From: Desulfobulbaceae bacterium
GTDB lineage: Bacteria; Desulfobacterota; Desulfobulbia; Desulfobulbales; Desulfobulbaceae
Direction of reading: 5' to 3'
Assembly (NCBI GenBank): GCA_012744275.1
Contig: JAAYIE010000057.1
Coordinates: 1-41,855 of the forward strand
Length of the DNA: 41,855 nt
Below, one piece after another: positions 1-8,643 of this stretch; the first letter of the stretch is position 1; every line of letters begins with the position of its first letter. Both the position numbers and the translations under genes were made by a program. Under the pieces are notes generated by a model. The model was not told the DNA's origin, ran no database searches, and saw only the letters and a list, made by a program, of their open reading frames with translations.

Positions 1-1
1 C

Positions 2-1411
2 GTCGCCCTCGGCTCCTCGGCTAACGCCGACAAAGAGTATTCCGTCGCCCTCGGCTCCTTGGCTAACGCCAGCGGCGCCTACGCGTTGGCCTCAGGACAA
101 TACGCCACGGCCTCGGGCCAAAACTCCATCGCCATCGGCAGAAACTCCAGCGCCTCGATGGCAAGCGCCGTTGCCGTAGGGCGCAACTCGAGCGCAACGG
201 TTATGAACGGCGTGGCTTTGGGCAGTGGCTCCAAAGGTGATGAAGGAGCCTCCACGGTCAGTGGGTATGATGTCAGCACTGGAGCTGCCTCCACAGAGAC
301 TTCGCCAGTTTGGCGGGGCACAGCCGGGGCACTTGCCGTGGGTGATGTGAATAGCGGCCTTACCCGCCGCATTACTGATGTGGCTGCAGGTGCCAACGAT
401 ACCGATGCAGTCAACGTGGCCCAGCTGAAAAAGGTTGTTGTTGGCGCAACCGGTGATGTGGCTGATGAGTTGCGCATTGAGGGCATGAATTTTAGTGCCA
501 ACAGCGGGGCTGTGGTACACCGCAATTTGGGCCAGACCCTGGCCATCCGCGGCCAGGGTACCACTGCCGGCAGCTACAGCGGTGCCAATGTGCGCACCGT
601 AAGCGACCCGGCCAGCGGGGCAGTTAACCTGCAGATGGCTGATGCCCCTGTTTTCACCGGCCAGGTGAGCGCACCCACTTATGTGGCCACCGGCGCTAAC
701 CCTGTGATTGTGAGCGGTAGTACCGGTACCATCAACGAGCTGACCAACAAAACCTTTGACCCCAACAACTACACCAGTGGCCAGGCTGCCACTGAAGACC
801 AGCTTGCCCAGGTGGATGGTAAGGCTGGTGCCGGCTGGAACATTACTGCCAATGGCAGAAACCCCAGCAATGTGGGGCCCGGACAGACCGTGGATTTTCG
901 CAATACAGACGGCAATATCCGCATTGGCAAGTCTGAAAATAACCTTACCTTCAACCTCAACCCGAACCTGCGGCTCAACAGCGTGACCACGGGCGATACC
1001 CGTATCGATACCAGGGGGCTTTTTATCAATGGCGGGCCCAGCGTTACCAGGGCAGGTATTGACGCTGCCGGCCAGAAGATAACCAATGTTGCTGATGGCA
1101 CCGCGCCCTATGATGCGGTGAACCGTGGTCAGCTCAATGCGCTTGATAACCGCCTTTCCCGCGCAATCGACAAGGTGGATGACCGCGCCAGTGCAGGCAT
1201 CGCCTCGGCCATGGCCGCAGCCAGCGTGCCCCAGGCCACCATCCCCGGTGCCAATTTGCTGGGAGCAGGCACCGGCTACTACAATGGCCACAGTGCCCTT
1301 TCCATTGGCTACTCAGCCTTGAGCGACAACGGCAAATGGATTATCCGCAGTAACTTCAGCGTCAACAGCGAAGATGCCGCTGTTTCAGCAGGTATTGGCT
1401 ACCAGTGGTGA
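2..1411 (+). CDS. Trimeric autotransporter adhesin (YadA family), 5' end outside window
   Basis: This is the C-terminal 469 residues of a surface adhesin; the reading frame is open to the left edge, so the true start is outside. The visible order is: YadA-head (Hep_Hag) repeats of the SVALGS/AIGRNS/AVGRNS type over roughly the first 90 residues; a neck with RRITDVAAGANDTDAVNVAQ; a Gly/Asn-rich stalk; a second neck (KITNVADG, then AVNRGQLNALDNRL); a short coiled coil; and a terminal membrane anchor of about 50 residues ending in an aromatic residue (GIGYQW). In this family three anchors form one 12-stranded barrel in the outer membrane. A long open frame on the opposite strand is a by-product of codon bias. 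Family assignment is secure; the ligand cannot be told from sequence. Confidence 0.92.
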   Translation, partial: VALGSSANADKEYSVALGSLANASGAYALASGQYATASGQNSIAIGRNSSASMASAVAVGRNSSATVMNGVALGSGSKGDEGASTVSGYDVSTGAASTETSPVWRGTAGALAVGDVNSGLTRRITDVAAGANDTDAVNVAQLKKVVVGATGDVADELRIEGMNFSANSGAVVHRNLGQTLAIRGQGTTAGSYSGANVRTVSDPASGAVNLQMADAPVFTGQVSAPTYVATGANPVIVSGSTGTINELTNKTFDPNNYTSGQAATEDQLAQVDGKAGAGWNITANGRNPSNVGPGQTVDFRNTDGNIRIGKSENNLTFNLNPNLRLNSVTTGDTRIDTRGLFINGGPSVTRAGIDAAGQKITNVADGTAPYDAVNRGQLNALDNRLSRAIDKVDDRASAGIASAMAAASVPQATIPGANLLGAGTGYYNGHSALSIGYSALSDNGKWIIRSNFSVNSEDAAVSAGIGYQW

Positions 1412-1563
1412 TTTTAATGCCACATATCAAAGCCAAAGCGCAATGCAATCTGTGCCGGCGGAAGTGCTCCTGGGAGTGCCAGTGTACGCCTGGGTCGCAT
1501 TGCCGTTTGTCTTGCTGATTGCATCGTAGATCTGTATTGGCATGCGTTGAAAAAGAGTCGTAT

Positions 1564-1586
1564 GGGGCGGTTTAATCAGCCGCCCC
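1564..1586. other. GC-rich hairpin before the lipoprotein gene
   Basis: GGGGCGG at 1564-1570 pairs with CCGCCCC at 1580-1586 around a 9-nt loop. No T-run follows on the plus strand, so it is a weak terminator candidate at best. It sits between the adhesin stop and the next ribosome binding site and could reduce read-through or protect an mRNA end. Confidence 0.35.
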
Positions 1587-1621
1587 GTGCGCATTGGCAA
1601 CAATCATGGTATGAGGAAAAG

Positions 1622-2044
1622 ATGAAAAATTTACAGCGATATACGGTTTGTGCCGCTACACTGCTGACAATTGCTGTCCTTGCCAGTGCCTGCACCAGCA
1701 CAGTGAGCCGCAGGGTGAGTGCAGACGGGGTGCCAGCTGAGGTGGTCTTCCCGAAAATGGATCAGGCCTGGCACAAGCAGGGTATTTCCCCCAATGGGGA
1801 AAACCTGAAAAAGATTCAGCCCGGGATGAACAAGCAGGATCTGTACTATCTCCTTGGTCCGCCCCATTTCCGGGAAATGTTCAGCGCGCGTGAGTGGGAC
1901 TATATTTTTAAATTTCGCCAGGGTGCAGAAGAAAAAACCTGCCAGTATAAAATTGTCTTCGATACCAACCGAGTTGCGCGCAGTGTATACTGGCAGCCCG
2001 CTGAGTGCGGGGCCGGGTATTTTGCAAGCGATGCCAACCAATAA
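1622..2044 (+). CDS. BamE/SmpA/OmlA-like lipoprotein
   Basis: The start at 1622 is chosen because GAGGAAAA lies just upstream and it gives a clean lipoprotein signal: a basic N-terminus, a hydrophobic stretch and the lipobox LASAC with Cys24. The mature part of about 115 residues carries a BamE-like motif, IQPGMNKQDLYYLLGPP, followed by WDYIFKF. This is the two-helix, beta-sheet fold of outer-membrane assembly lipoproteins. It lies 210 bp after the adhesin and 25 bp before another lipoprotein gene. BamE is a subunit of the barrel-assembly machine; a dedicated paralogue next to a trimeric autotransporter could help its assembly or anchoring. That role is inferred from position. It could also simply be the general BamE of this organism. 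Confidence 0.8.
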   Translation: MKNLQRYTVCAATLLTIAVLASACTSTVSRRVSADGVPAEVVFPKMDQAWHKQGISPNGENLKKIQPGMNKQDLYYLLGPPHFREMFSAREWDYIFKFRQGAEEKTCQYKIVFDTNRVARSVYWQPAECGAGYFASDANQ

Positions 2045-2069
2045 ATTCAATCGACCAGGGAAGAGAACC

Positions 2070-2735
2070 ATGCGAACATCAGGAACCAAAGCCCTGCTGG
2101 TGCTTTTGTGCAGCACTGCCCTGCTCCTTTCCGCTTGTGCCGGAGCCGGGGGCAAACGTGGTGCTGCCAAGCAGCCCGACAAGACGGTACAAACTGCGCA
2201 GACGCTAAAAAAAGAAATTTCTTATCTCACCTTTTCCCTGCCGGAACAGGTGCAGTGGGAGCGTAATCCGGATGAGGCGCTGGCTAACGCAGGGGTGGCG
2301 GAGTGGATTTTGGCCGGCTACACGGCGGCGGATACACCTGCCAGGGTGATGTACCAGAAACTGGAGCCGGCCCAGGCTCCGGCGGCTTTGAAGGGCCAGG
2401 TGCTGGGGCCACTCAAAACCTGCCCTGACAGCCAGATAAGCGACTTCAAGGGGCTGAGCAAGTACCGGCAACAGGTCAATTTTGAGGCAATCTGCTCCCA
2501 GCTTGTGCCCAACAATTTCGGCTTAATTTCTTATGTCAGTATTTTCACTGATCAGACTGCCAACCACATGGTGATCACGGAAATCAGAACGCCAGCCTCA
2601 AAAAAGGCAGGGGTGCTCACCTTCCAGAATACCGAGGCGCAAAAGCAGGCCGAAACCAGCAAGATCCTCTCTGAGCTGCTCTACAACCTGATGCAGACTA
2701 TCCGCATCTGCGACGAAAAAAATCTGTGTATTTGA
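2070..2735 (+). CDS. Lipoprotein of unknown function
   Basis: The start at 2070 has GGGAAGAGA upstream. Translation from there gives a lipoprotein signal, a hydrophobic run ending LLLSAC with Cys23 as the lipidation site. The mature protein of about 200 residues has no domain I recognise. It has a Lys/Gln-rich linker after the lipid site, then a mixed alpha/beta-looking region with four Cys (in TCPDSQ, EAICSQ, IRICDE and the C-terminal NLCI), which might form disulfides in the periplasm. It follows the BamE-like gene by 25 bp and is probably co-transcribed. The frame is also open upstream to 1854, but that extension overlaps the preceding gene and lacks a signal peptide, so it is not used. 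Confidence 0.75.
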   Translation: MRTSGTKALLVLLCSTALLLSACAGAGGKRGAAKQPDKTVQTAQTLKKEISYLTFSLPEQVQWERNPDEALANAGVAEWILAGYTAADTPARVMYQKLEPAQAPAALKGQVLGPLKTCPDSQISDFKGLSKYRQQVNFEAICSQLVPNNFGLISYVSIFTDQTANHMVITEIRTPASKKAGVLTFQNTEAQKQAETSKILSELLYNLMQTIRICDEKNLCI

Positions 2736-2767
2736 TGCATCTGCCAGTAAGGCAAATGCAGAGATCA

Positions 2768-2800
2768 TAAAAAAAGCCGGTTCCGTGTGGAACCGGCTTT
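2768..2800 (-). terminator. Intrinsic terminator of the metX-cysK operon
   Basis: A perfect 12-bp stem (2773-2784 with 2789-2800) has loop GTGT. Reading leftward, the stem runs into a T-tract (As at 2770-2775 on the plus strand), so it fits the cysK side. It may also end the convergent lipoprotein transcript. Confidence 0.85.
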
Positions 2801-2825
2801 GGCGTTTATGCACCATGCCTTCAAT

Positions 2826-3770
2826 TCATACCAGTAAAGCAGTACTCAAATACCGCTCGCCACTGTCTGGCAGGATGACCACAACCACCTGTTCTGTAGT
2901 TGCAGCAGATGTATCCTTGCCCAGCTTGAGCGCCGCTGCCAGGGCTGCACCACCGGAGATGCCGCAGAGAATGCCTTCCTCCTTAGCCAGCCTGCGGGCC
3001 ATGTCCAGCGCTTCAGCATCGGTTATTGCCGTAATCTGGTCGATCACACTGCTGTCCAGCACCTCGGGCACAAAACCTGCGCCAATACCCTGAATACCGT
3101 GCGGCCCGGGTTGGCCACCTGAAAGTACTGGTGATGCCGCCGGTTCCACCGCCACCACCCGGATATTTGCATCCATCTCCTTCAGATAGCCGCCTGCGCC
3201 GCTTACAGTGCCGCCAGTACCCACCCCGGCCACAAAGGCGTGCAGCTTGCCACCAGTTTGTTGCCAGATTTCCGGGCCGGTGCAACTTTTATGAATAGCC
3301 GGGTTGGCCGGGTTGCTGAACTGGTTGGGAATCCAGGAATTTGGCCGCTCACGCTGCAGGGCCTCTGCCCGGGCCACTGCCCCGCGCATGCCCTCAGCCG
3401 CTGGGGTCAGCACCAGTTCTGCCCCCAAGTGGGCCAGCAGTTTGCGCCGCTCAAGACTCATGCTCTCCGGCATGGTCAGGGTAAGCGGATAACCACGACC
3501 TGCGCAGGCAAAGGCCAGGCCGATACCGGTATTGCCGCTGGTGGGTTCGATTACTCCCATGCCCGGTTTGAGTACCCCATTTTTTTCAGCAGCATCAATC
3601 ATGGCCACAGCAATCCTGTCTTTGACGCTGCCAAGCGGGTTCATGGACTCCAGTTTCACCAGCAGTTGCAAATTTAAGTCACGACCAAGGCGATGCAGGG
3701 CAACGAGTGGAGTAGCGCCGGTGGCGGCCGTTATAGGTATAGCGGAGTTGAGCCTCTTGGTATCAATCAT
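2826..3770 (-). CDS. cysK: Cysteine synthase (O-acetylserine sulfhydrylase)
   Basis: It makes L-cysteine from O-acetylserine and sulfide using pyridoxal phosphate in the cytoplasm. At 314 residues it has normal CysK length. Visible motifs are the PLP lysine in NPLGSVKDR (Lys50), the substrate loop TSGNTG (77-82) and the phosphate-binding GTGGT (184-188). Its ATG overlaps the stop of the serine acetyltransferase gene by four bases (ATGA), so the two successive cysteine-forming enzymes are translationally coupled, as expected for partners that can form the cysteine synthase complex. It is the last gene of the leftward metX-metW-cysE-cysK group and is followed by a strong terminator. Confidence 0.95.
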   Translation of the reverse strand: MIDTKRLNSAIPITAATGATPLVALHRLGRDLNLQLLVKLESMNPLGSVKDRIAVAMIDAAEKNGVLKPGMGVIEPTSGNTGIGLAFACAGRGYPLTLTMPESMSLERRKLLAHLGAELVLTPAAEGMRGAVARAEALQRERPNSWIPNQFSNPANPAIHKSCTGPEIWQQTGGKLHAFVAGVGTGGTVSGAGGYLKEMDANIRVVAVEPAASPVLSGGQPGPHGIQGIGAGFVPEVLDSSVIDQITAITDAEALDMARRLAKEEGILCGISGGAALAAALKLGKDTSAATTEQVVVVILPDSGERYLSTALLV

Positions 3771-4738
3771 GCCGATTCCTGTTGTTCGGTGGCAAAATAG
3801 ACCAGTTTGTGCCGCTCCAGCAGCACCTGGGTGTCAGGCGGCACGCTTTTGATCAGCCAAACATTACCGCCAATAACCGAGCGTGCGCCCACCACGGTTT
3901 CACCGCCCAGGATAGTGGCGTTGGCATAGATAATCACATCATCCTCAATGGTGGGATGGCGCTTGGTGTTGCGTAATTTTTCACCCGCATCCCTGGGCAG
4001 GGACAAGGCCCCCAGGGTCACGCCCTGGTAGAGGCGTACCCGGTCGCCAATTTCGGTGGTGGCGCCAATAACCACACCTGCACCGTGATCAATGAAGAAG
4101 TGCGAGCCGATTGTTGCCTCCGGGTTGATATCAATGGAGGTGCGGTGGTAAGCATGCTCACTCATGATGCGGGGCAGCAGCGGTACTTCCAGTTCACACA
4201 GCAGATGTGCCAGCCGGTAGATGCAGGTGGCGTACAGGCCGGGATAGCTGAAAATGACTTCGTCCGAGTTGGCTGCAGCCGGATCACCAACAAGGGTGGC
4301 CTCGATGTCCGTTTCCAGCAGGCTGCGGATGTGGGGCAGGGCCTCGACCACTGTGGCGGCAATCTGGTAGCTGCGTTCACCGCAGAGAGTGCAGGACTGG
4401 TCGTGACGGTAGCAGTCGTGGCGGATGGCTGCACTGATCTGCGTGGCCAGGTGCTCATAAAACTGGCTCACCTGCTGGCCCAGATAGTACTCCAGGTTCT
4501 CAGGCCGCAGAATCTCCTCGGAGAAAAAACCGGGGAAGAGGATGCGCTGTGCCCGATCGACCAAGCCGATCACCTCGTTCTTAAGCGGAATGGGCACCGG
4601 CTCGATGTGGCTGGCCCATTTACCACTTTTAAAGCCTTGGCTTAAGGTGTTGACCGTTTTGGGAATAGGGTTTTCCAGACGGCTGATAATACTGCTGTCA
4701 ATATTGCAGGTGCCCGCCAGCATTTCCTTTGAGCCCAT
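3767..4738 (-). CDS. cysE: Serine O-acetyltransferase
   Basis: It transfers acetyl from acetyl-CoA to serine, the step before CysK. The 323-residue protein has an N-terminal helical domain of about 200 residues and then a left-handed beta-helix of hexapeptide repeats from about 202 to 300. Catalytic Asp/His lie in FFIDHG (217-218), and KRHPTI (259-264) is the acceptor loop typical of the family. It resembles the long EpsC-like type. A Cys cluster (C109, C116, C119) in the N-terminal domain is not something I expect in the short enterobacterial enzyme. The start at 4738 has AGGAGA upstream. It lies 16 bp after metW and overlaps cysK. Confidence 0.93.
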   Translation of the reverse strand: MGSKEMLAGTCNIDSSIISRLENPIPKTVNTLSQGFKSGKWASHIEPVPIPLKNEVIGLVDRAQRILFPGFFSEEILRPENLEYYLGQQVSQFYEHLATQISAAIRHDCYRHDQSCTLCGERSYQIAATVVEALPHIRSLLETDIEATLVGDPAAANSDEVIFSYPGLYATCIYRLAHLLCELEVPLLPRIMSEHAYHRTSIDINPEATIGSHFFIDHGAGVVIGATTEIGDRVRLYQGVTLGALSLPRDAGEKLRNTKRHPTIEDDVIIYANATILGGETVVGARSVIGGNVWLIKSVPPDTQVLLERHKLVYFATEQQESA

Positions 4739-4754
4739 GGTCTGATTATCTCCT

Positions 4755-5399
4755 CTACTCAGTGCCCTGCGCCAGTTCCAGCATGATGATGCCGTAGGTG
4801 GCGCGTAAATTTTTTAGATACCGTACCTGATTGCCCCTGGTTTCGTGGTGGTGGGTGTTGATGGCCAGTTCCCGTACTGCCCGCATACCGAACTGCTCCA
4901 TGAAGCGCTGGAAATCCTTGATGCTGATAATGCGGATGTTGGGGGTGTCGTACCACTCGTAAGGGAGTTGGTCGGTCACCGGCGCAAGTCCGGTGAAGAG
5001 TACCTGCAAGCGCACATGCCAGTGGGCGTAGTTGGGGAAGCTGACGATCACCCGGCGACCGATGCGCAGCATGTCGAGGAGGAGTTCCTTGGGGTTGCGG
5101 ATCTGTTGCAGGGTGTGGCTGAGGATGACCACATCAAAGCAATTGTTGGGGTAATCGCTGATCTCCTCGCAAAAATCACCCTGAAGCACGGTGAGCCCGC
5201 GCTGGATACAGTGGGCCACCCGCTCCTCAGACAACTCGATACCAGTGGCATGCACCTGTTTACAGGCCTTCAGGTGGGCGAGCAAATCACCATTGCCGCA
5301 ACCCAGATCCAGTACGCGCGTGCCTGATCCGATCCAGGAGGCAATGACTTGCAGGTCATAGCGCAGGGAGCCTGCGCCTTGGTTATACACAGTGTTCAT
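4755..5399 (-). CDS. metW: MetW methyltransferase-like protein
   Basis: A class I SAM-methyltransferase fold of 214 residues. The glycine-rich SAM loop [11 protein letters not shown] lies near residue 30, and the [15 protein letters not shown] region follows the MetW pattern. MetW proteins are found paired with MetX and are needed for, or enhance, methionine synthesis; their own methyl acceptor is not established. The start at 5399 is preferred over the further upstream GTG/TTG-type starts because the conserved MetW N-terminus (leading into [13 protein letters not shown]) begins there. It overlaps the end of metX by 17 bases, the usual metXW arrangement. Confidence 0.9.
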   Translation of the reverse strand: MNTVYNQGAGSLRYDLQVIASWIGSGTRVLDLGCGNGDLLAHLKACKQVHATGIELSEERVAHCIQRGLTVLQGDFCEEISDYPNNCFDVVILSHTLQQIRNPKELLLDMLRIGRRVIVSFPNYAHWHVRLQVLFTGLAPVTDQLPYEWYDTPNIRIISIKDFQRFMEQFGMRAVRELAINTHHHETRGNQVRYLKNLRATYGIIMLELAQGTE

Positions 5400-6543
5400 G
5401 GTGCATGCGCTCAAGAAAGCCACTGATCAGACTGTGCAGACGCTCATTGGGCAGAAGAAAGGCATCGTGGCCCCACTGGGCCTCGATTTCACAGAAGCTG
5501 ACATCACTGCCGTTTTTCTTCAAAGCCGAAACAATGGCTTTGGACTGGTAGGTGGGATAGAGCCAGTCTGAACTGAACGAGATCACCAAAAAGGAAAGCC
5601 CGGCCAGGGCAGGGTTGATGAGCTGATTGCCGCTTTCGCGCTCCAGGTCGAAGTAATCTGCCGCCTTGGTGATGTAGAGCAGCGAATTGGCATCAAAACG
5701 GTCAACGAATTTTTTACCCTGATAGTGCAGGTAGCTTTCCACTTCGAAGTCGCCGCTGAAATTAAAGGACAGGCTGCTTGAGTGCAGCCGCCGGCCGAAT
5801 TTTTCCCGCATGGATTCGTCCGACAGGTAGGTGACATGGCCGATCATTCGTGCCACCGCCAGACCATGGGTGGGGCCGGGGCCGTGGTAGTAGTTGCCAT
5901 TGTTCCATTCCGGATCGGCCATGATGGCCTGACGCGCCACCTCGTTAAAGGCAATGGCCTGGGGAGAATGGCGGCCGGTGGTGGCAAGCGGAATGGCAGA
6001 GCGCACCATTTCCGGGTATGCTACGCACCATTGCAAGACCTGCATGCCGCCCACCGAACCACCGATGAGGGCCAGGAGTTTTTTAATGCCCAGATGATCG
6101 ATCAGCTGCTTTTGCGCCCGCACCATGTCGCCGATGGTGACCATGGGAAAGGACAGGGCCCAATAATCGCCGGTGGCCGGGTTGATGGAGGCTGGGCCGG
6201 TGGAGCCGGCGCAGCTGCCCAGGATGTTGATGCAGATAACAAAGTAGATGCTGGTGTCAATGGCCTTGCCCGGGCCCACCATGCTGTCCCACCAGCCCGG
6301 GCGGGTGTCACTTTCGCTGAGATAACCCGCCACATGTGAATCGCCGGAAAAGGCATGGAGGATAAGCACCGCATTGCTGCGCTCCTCGTTCAGTTTGCCC
6401 AGGGTCTCATAGGCCAGGGTGATGGGGCCAAGGCTTGCACCACTGTCGAGTTCCATGGGATGGGGTGGCTCGGCAAAGGTGTAGAACTGACGTTGGACAA
6501 TCAGTTTGGCGGGTGGTGGTGGGAGGATGGTGGTCATGGTCAT
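5383..6543 (-). CDS. metX: Homoserine O-acyltransferase
   Basis: An alpha/beta-hydrolase that activates homoserine with an acyl-CoA for methionine synthesis. The 386 residues contain the nucleophile elbow GGSVGGMQ (Ser163), a catalytic Asp in FSSDWLYP (Asp326) and a catalytic His in WGHDAFLLP (His359), plus the family signature [11 protein letters not shown] (108-117). Whether the acyl group is acetyl or succinyl cannot be decided safely by eye. It is the first gene of the metX-metW-cysE-cysK group, so sulfur assimilation and homoserine activation are made together. A 16-bp palindrome lies 24 bp upstream of the start. I saw no SAM riboswitch in the 196-bp leader. Confidence 0.93.
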   Translation of the reverse strand: MTMTTILPPPPAKLIVQRQFYTFAEPPHPMELDSGASLGPITLAYETLGKLNEERSNAVLILHAFSGDSHVAGYLSESDTRPGWWDSMVGPGKAIDTSIYFVICINILGSCAGSTGPASINPATGDYWALSFPMVTIGDMVRAQKQLIDHLGIKKLLALIGGSVGGMQVLQWCVAYPEMVRSAIPLATTGRHSPQAIAFNEVARQAIMADPEWNNGNYYHGPGPTHGLAVARMIGHVTYLSDESMREKFGRRLHSSSLSFNFSGDFEVESYLHYQGKKFVDRFDANSLLYITKAADYFDLERESGNQLINPALAGLSFLVISFSSDWLYPTYQSKAIVSALKKNGSDVSFCEIEAQWGHDAFLLPNERLHSLISGFLERMHHEHCV

Positions 6544-6567
6544 TGTGCAAAAAATCGCTCTGGACGC

Positions 6568-6583
6568 ATATTCAGCTGAATAT
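6568..6583. promoter_or_regulatory. Perfect 16-bp palindrome upstream of metX
   Basis: ATATTCAGCTGAATAT is a perfect palindrome ending 24 bp before the metX start codon. It is a good candidate operator for a dimeric regulator of the metX operon. The regulator is unknown. Confidence 0.5.
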
Positions 6584-6739
6584 TAAACATGCTCCATACT
6601 GATAAGCATGAATGCAAGGCTGCGCCAGCCTGTGTGCTAGCCCTTTAAGCAGATGACAGGCGGGCAAAAAGGAGGCTGCTTTAGTTACACCTTACAAACG
6701 CATCACCACACACCTGCCGCCTTTGGGGCGGAGTCGGAG

Positions 6740-7513
6740 TTATATGCTGTACTTGCCTGCATAACCCCTGGGGGTAATCATCCGGTTCTCCCAGAAAAAG
6801 GTTTGTGAATTACCGATGGTTACCGTGGTCTGCATACCAATGCTGGCATCAAGCATGTTAACCAGGGTGCAGAGCTGCATGGTTTCATCTTCCCGGCCAG
6901 CGGCATGGACAATGCCCACTGGCGTGTCAGCTGCACGGTGAGCCAGAAAAATTTCCCGGGCGCGCTCAATCTGGCTGGTGCGTTTTTTTGATTTGGGATT
7001 GTAGAGCACGGTAACAAAATCCGCGCTTGCTGCCGCCTCAAGCCGTTTTTCAATGAGCTCCCAGGGGGTGAGCAGATCAGACAGGCTGATGGCGGCAAAG
7101 TCGTGCATGAGCGGTGCGCCTAAAACTGCCGCACAGGCATTGAGGGCGGCAATGCCGGGGATGATTTCTATGCGGCATCTGTTGCCTTGGTTTTTCGCCA
7201 GCTCAAAGACCAGTCCGGCCATGGCATAGATGCCAGGATCGCCGCCGCAGACCAGGGCCACATCACGGCCTGTTTCCGCCAGCTCAAGCGCCTTGCGGCA
7301 GCGGTCAACCTCCTGCATCATGGCGGAAGAAAGCACTTCTGCTTTGGGGTTGAAGCAGCTGGCCACCAGGTTAAGGTAGGTGCGGTAGCCCACAATAATC
7401 TCTGCCTGCTGCAAGGCAGCCAGGGCCCTGGGCGCCATCAAATCGAGCGCGCCCGGCCCAATACCGACCACGCGCACTACGCCAATTGTCATATTGTGCT
7501 CTGTTGTTGCCAT
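6740..7513 (-). CDS. cbiH: Cobalt-precorrin-3 C17-methyltransferase
   Basis: A SAM-dependent uroporphyrin/corrin methyltransferase (tetrapyrrole methylase fold) that methylates C17 with ring contraction. Seen: the N-terminal VGIGPGALDLM loop, CGGDPGIYAMAG in the middle, the VPGIAALNACAAVLGAPLMHDFA-type region characteristic of CbiH/CobJ (here IIPGIAALNACAAVLG), and the C-terminal TTVTIGNSQTF. About 257 residues from the ATG at 7513; a GTG at 7525 and an ATG at 7492 are alternative starts, none with a strong ribosome binding site. It is the last gene of the corrin operon, separated from cbiG by about 95 bp, the largest gap but one in the operon. Confidence 0.92.
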   Translation of the reverse strand: MATTEHNMTIGVVRVVGIGPGALDLMAPRALAALQQAEIIVGYRTYLNLVASCFNPKAEVLSSAMMQEVDRCRKALELAETGRDVALVCGGDPGIYAMAGLVFELAKNQGNRCRIEIIPGIAALNACAAVLGAPLMHDFAAISLSDLLTPWELIEKRLEAAASADFVTVLYNPKSKKRTSQIERAREIFLAHRAADTPVGIVHAAGREDETMQLCTLVNMLDASIGMQTTVTIGNSQTFFWENRMITPRGYAGKYSI

Positions 7514-7608
7514 GCCTGTCTTCACTTATGTTTTTTATTAATCCGGTTCCAGCGGCTGGATGCCGACAGAGTGCTTTGCCTGGCTATGAAAGTGGAATTG
7601 GAGTGGAA

Positions 7609-8643
7609 TTATTTGCTTGCGGGAGAGGGCCAGGCCACAGAGTTTACAGAGGCCACGGCAACGGTCACATTCGGCCATTTTATTTTCGGCACCAGCAGCC
7701 TTGCCCCTGGCCCGGCAGCCAGCAAGGCTGCTGGTTCAGCCACGCCCCTGGCGCCGGTGGCACGGAATGCTGCCTCGGAATACTGGATATCTTCCACCTG
7801 GTTGAGCTGGTCTTTACTGAAAAATTCCAGGGGGAGTTCCTTTTCTGCTGAGTAGGCGAGCAGCCCGGGCTCGTCGGCCTTTAAATCAATACTGGCCAGC
7901 CGGGCCACTGATTGGGGTGCCAGTTTGTGTTGGGCCAAAGTAGCAGACACTGCCTCGGCAATATCTTTCCTGCTCGTACCCCGGTTGCAGCCGATGCCGA
8001 TGGCCAGGGCCCTGGGGTGAAGCAGGGCAGCCTGACTCTGGCTGTGCGGCAGCTGGCGGAAGCTGATGAGCAGATCGGCTGTTTCTTGCCTGGTGCTCAG
8101 GCGGATGTCCGGCGGCAGCGGCGGCGGGGCTGGCTCGCTCCAGAGATGGAGAAATCCCTGGTCCACCAGACGACCCATGGCCCTGGTAAACTGTTTTTTA
8201 TCAGCCACCTGCAGGCCCAGGGAGGCGCACCAGAGATCAAGTGCGGTCAAACCAAGCACATCAGAGGCGGTGGTGATGACTGCCTGGCCACCGGTTAAGT
8301 TCGCCACCCGTTGAGACAGGGCATTGGCCCCGCCCACATGCCCAGAGAGGAGTGAAATAACGAACTGGCCGCGTTCGTCCAGCACCAGCACCGCCGGATC
8401 CTGGTGTTTATCCTGAAGAAACGGAGCAATGCAGCGTACCACAACACCACTGGCCATAATGCAGATGAGGGCATCATGGCTCTGCCACAGGGTGTGAAAG
8501 CGCTCGCGCAACTGCCCCTTGCAGGGGTGGAGTTCGGCGGGAAGGTGAGCAGCCAGGTGTTTTCCCAACTCCAGCCCGCCGGCACTCAGGGCCAGGATGG
8601 CGATTTTACCATGGTCGCTTTGCAGACCTTTAGCGGCAGCCAT
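7609..8643 (-). CDS. cbiG: Cobalt-precorrin-5A hydrolase
   Basis: It opens the delta-lactone of cobalt-precorrin-5A and releases acetaldehyde, a step specific to the anaerobic B12 route. Both halves are visible: the N-terminal CbiG domain with IMASGVVVRCIAPFL and LLSGHVGGANALS, and the C-terminal domain with GIGCNRGTS and a late TGARGVAEPAALLAAG motif. The start at 8643 overlaps the end of cbiF by 14 bases; an ATG at 8661 is an alternative. About 344 residues, normal for the fused two-domain form. Confidence 0.92.
   Translation of the reverse strand: MAAAKGLQSDHGKIAILALSAGGLELGKHLAAHLPAELHPCKGQLRERFHTLWQSHDALICIMASGVVVRCIAPFLQDKHQDPAVLVLDERGQFVISLLSGHVGGANALSQRVANLTGGQAVITTASDVLGLTALDLWCASLGLQVADKKQFTRAMGRLVDQGFLHLWSEPAPPPLPPDIRLSTRQETADLLISFRQLPHSQSQAALLHPRALAIGIGCNRGTSRKDIAEAVSATLAQHKLAPQSVARLASIDLKADEPGLLAYSAEKELPLEFFSKDQLNQVEDIQYSEAAFRATGARGVAEPAALLAAGPGARLLVPKIKWPNVTVAVASVNSVAWPSPASK

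Noticed and set aside
92-1291. Long minus-strand open frame opposite the adhesin
   Set aside because: It follows from the Gly/Ala/Asn-rich codon pattern of the adhesin; no ribosome binding site and no protein-like domains.
6544-6739. SAM riboswitch upstream of metX
   Set aside because: I looked for the conserved SAM-I core on the minus strand and did not find it; only short hairpins and the palindrome are present.
7524-7566. Third copy of the intergenic repeat between cbiG and cbiH
   Set aside because: Only CTGGAACCGGA is shared, and in the opposite orientation; too short to call.
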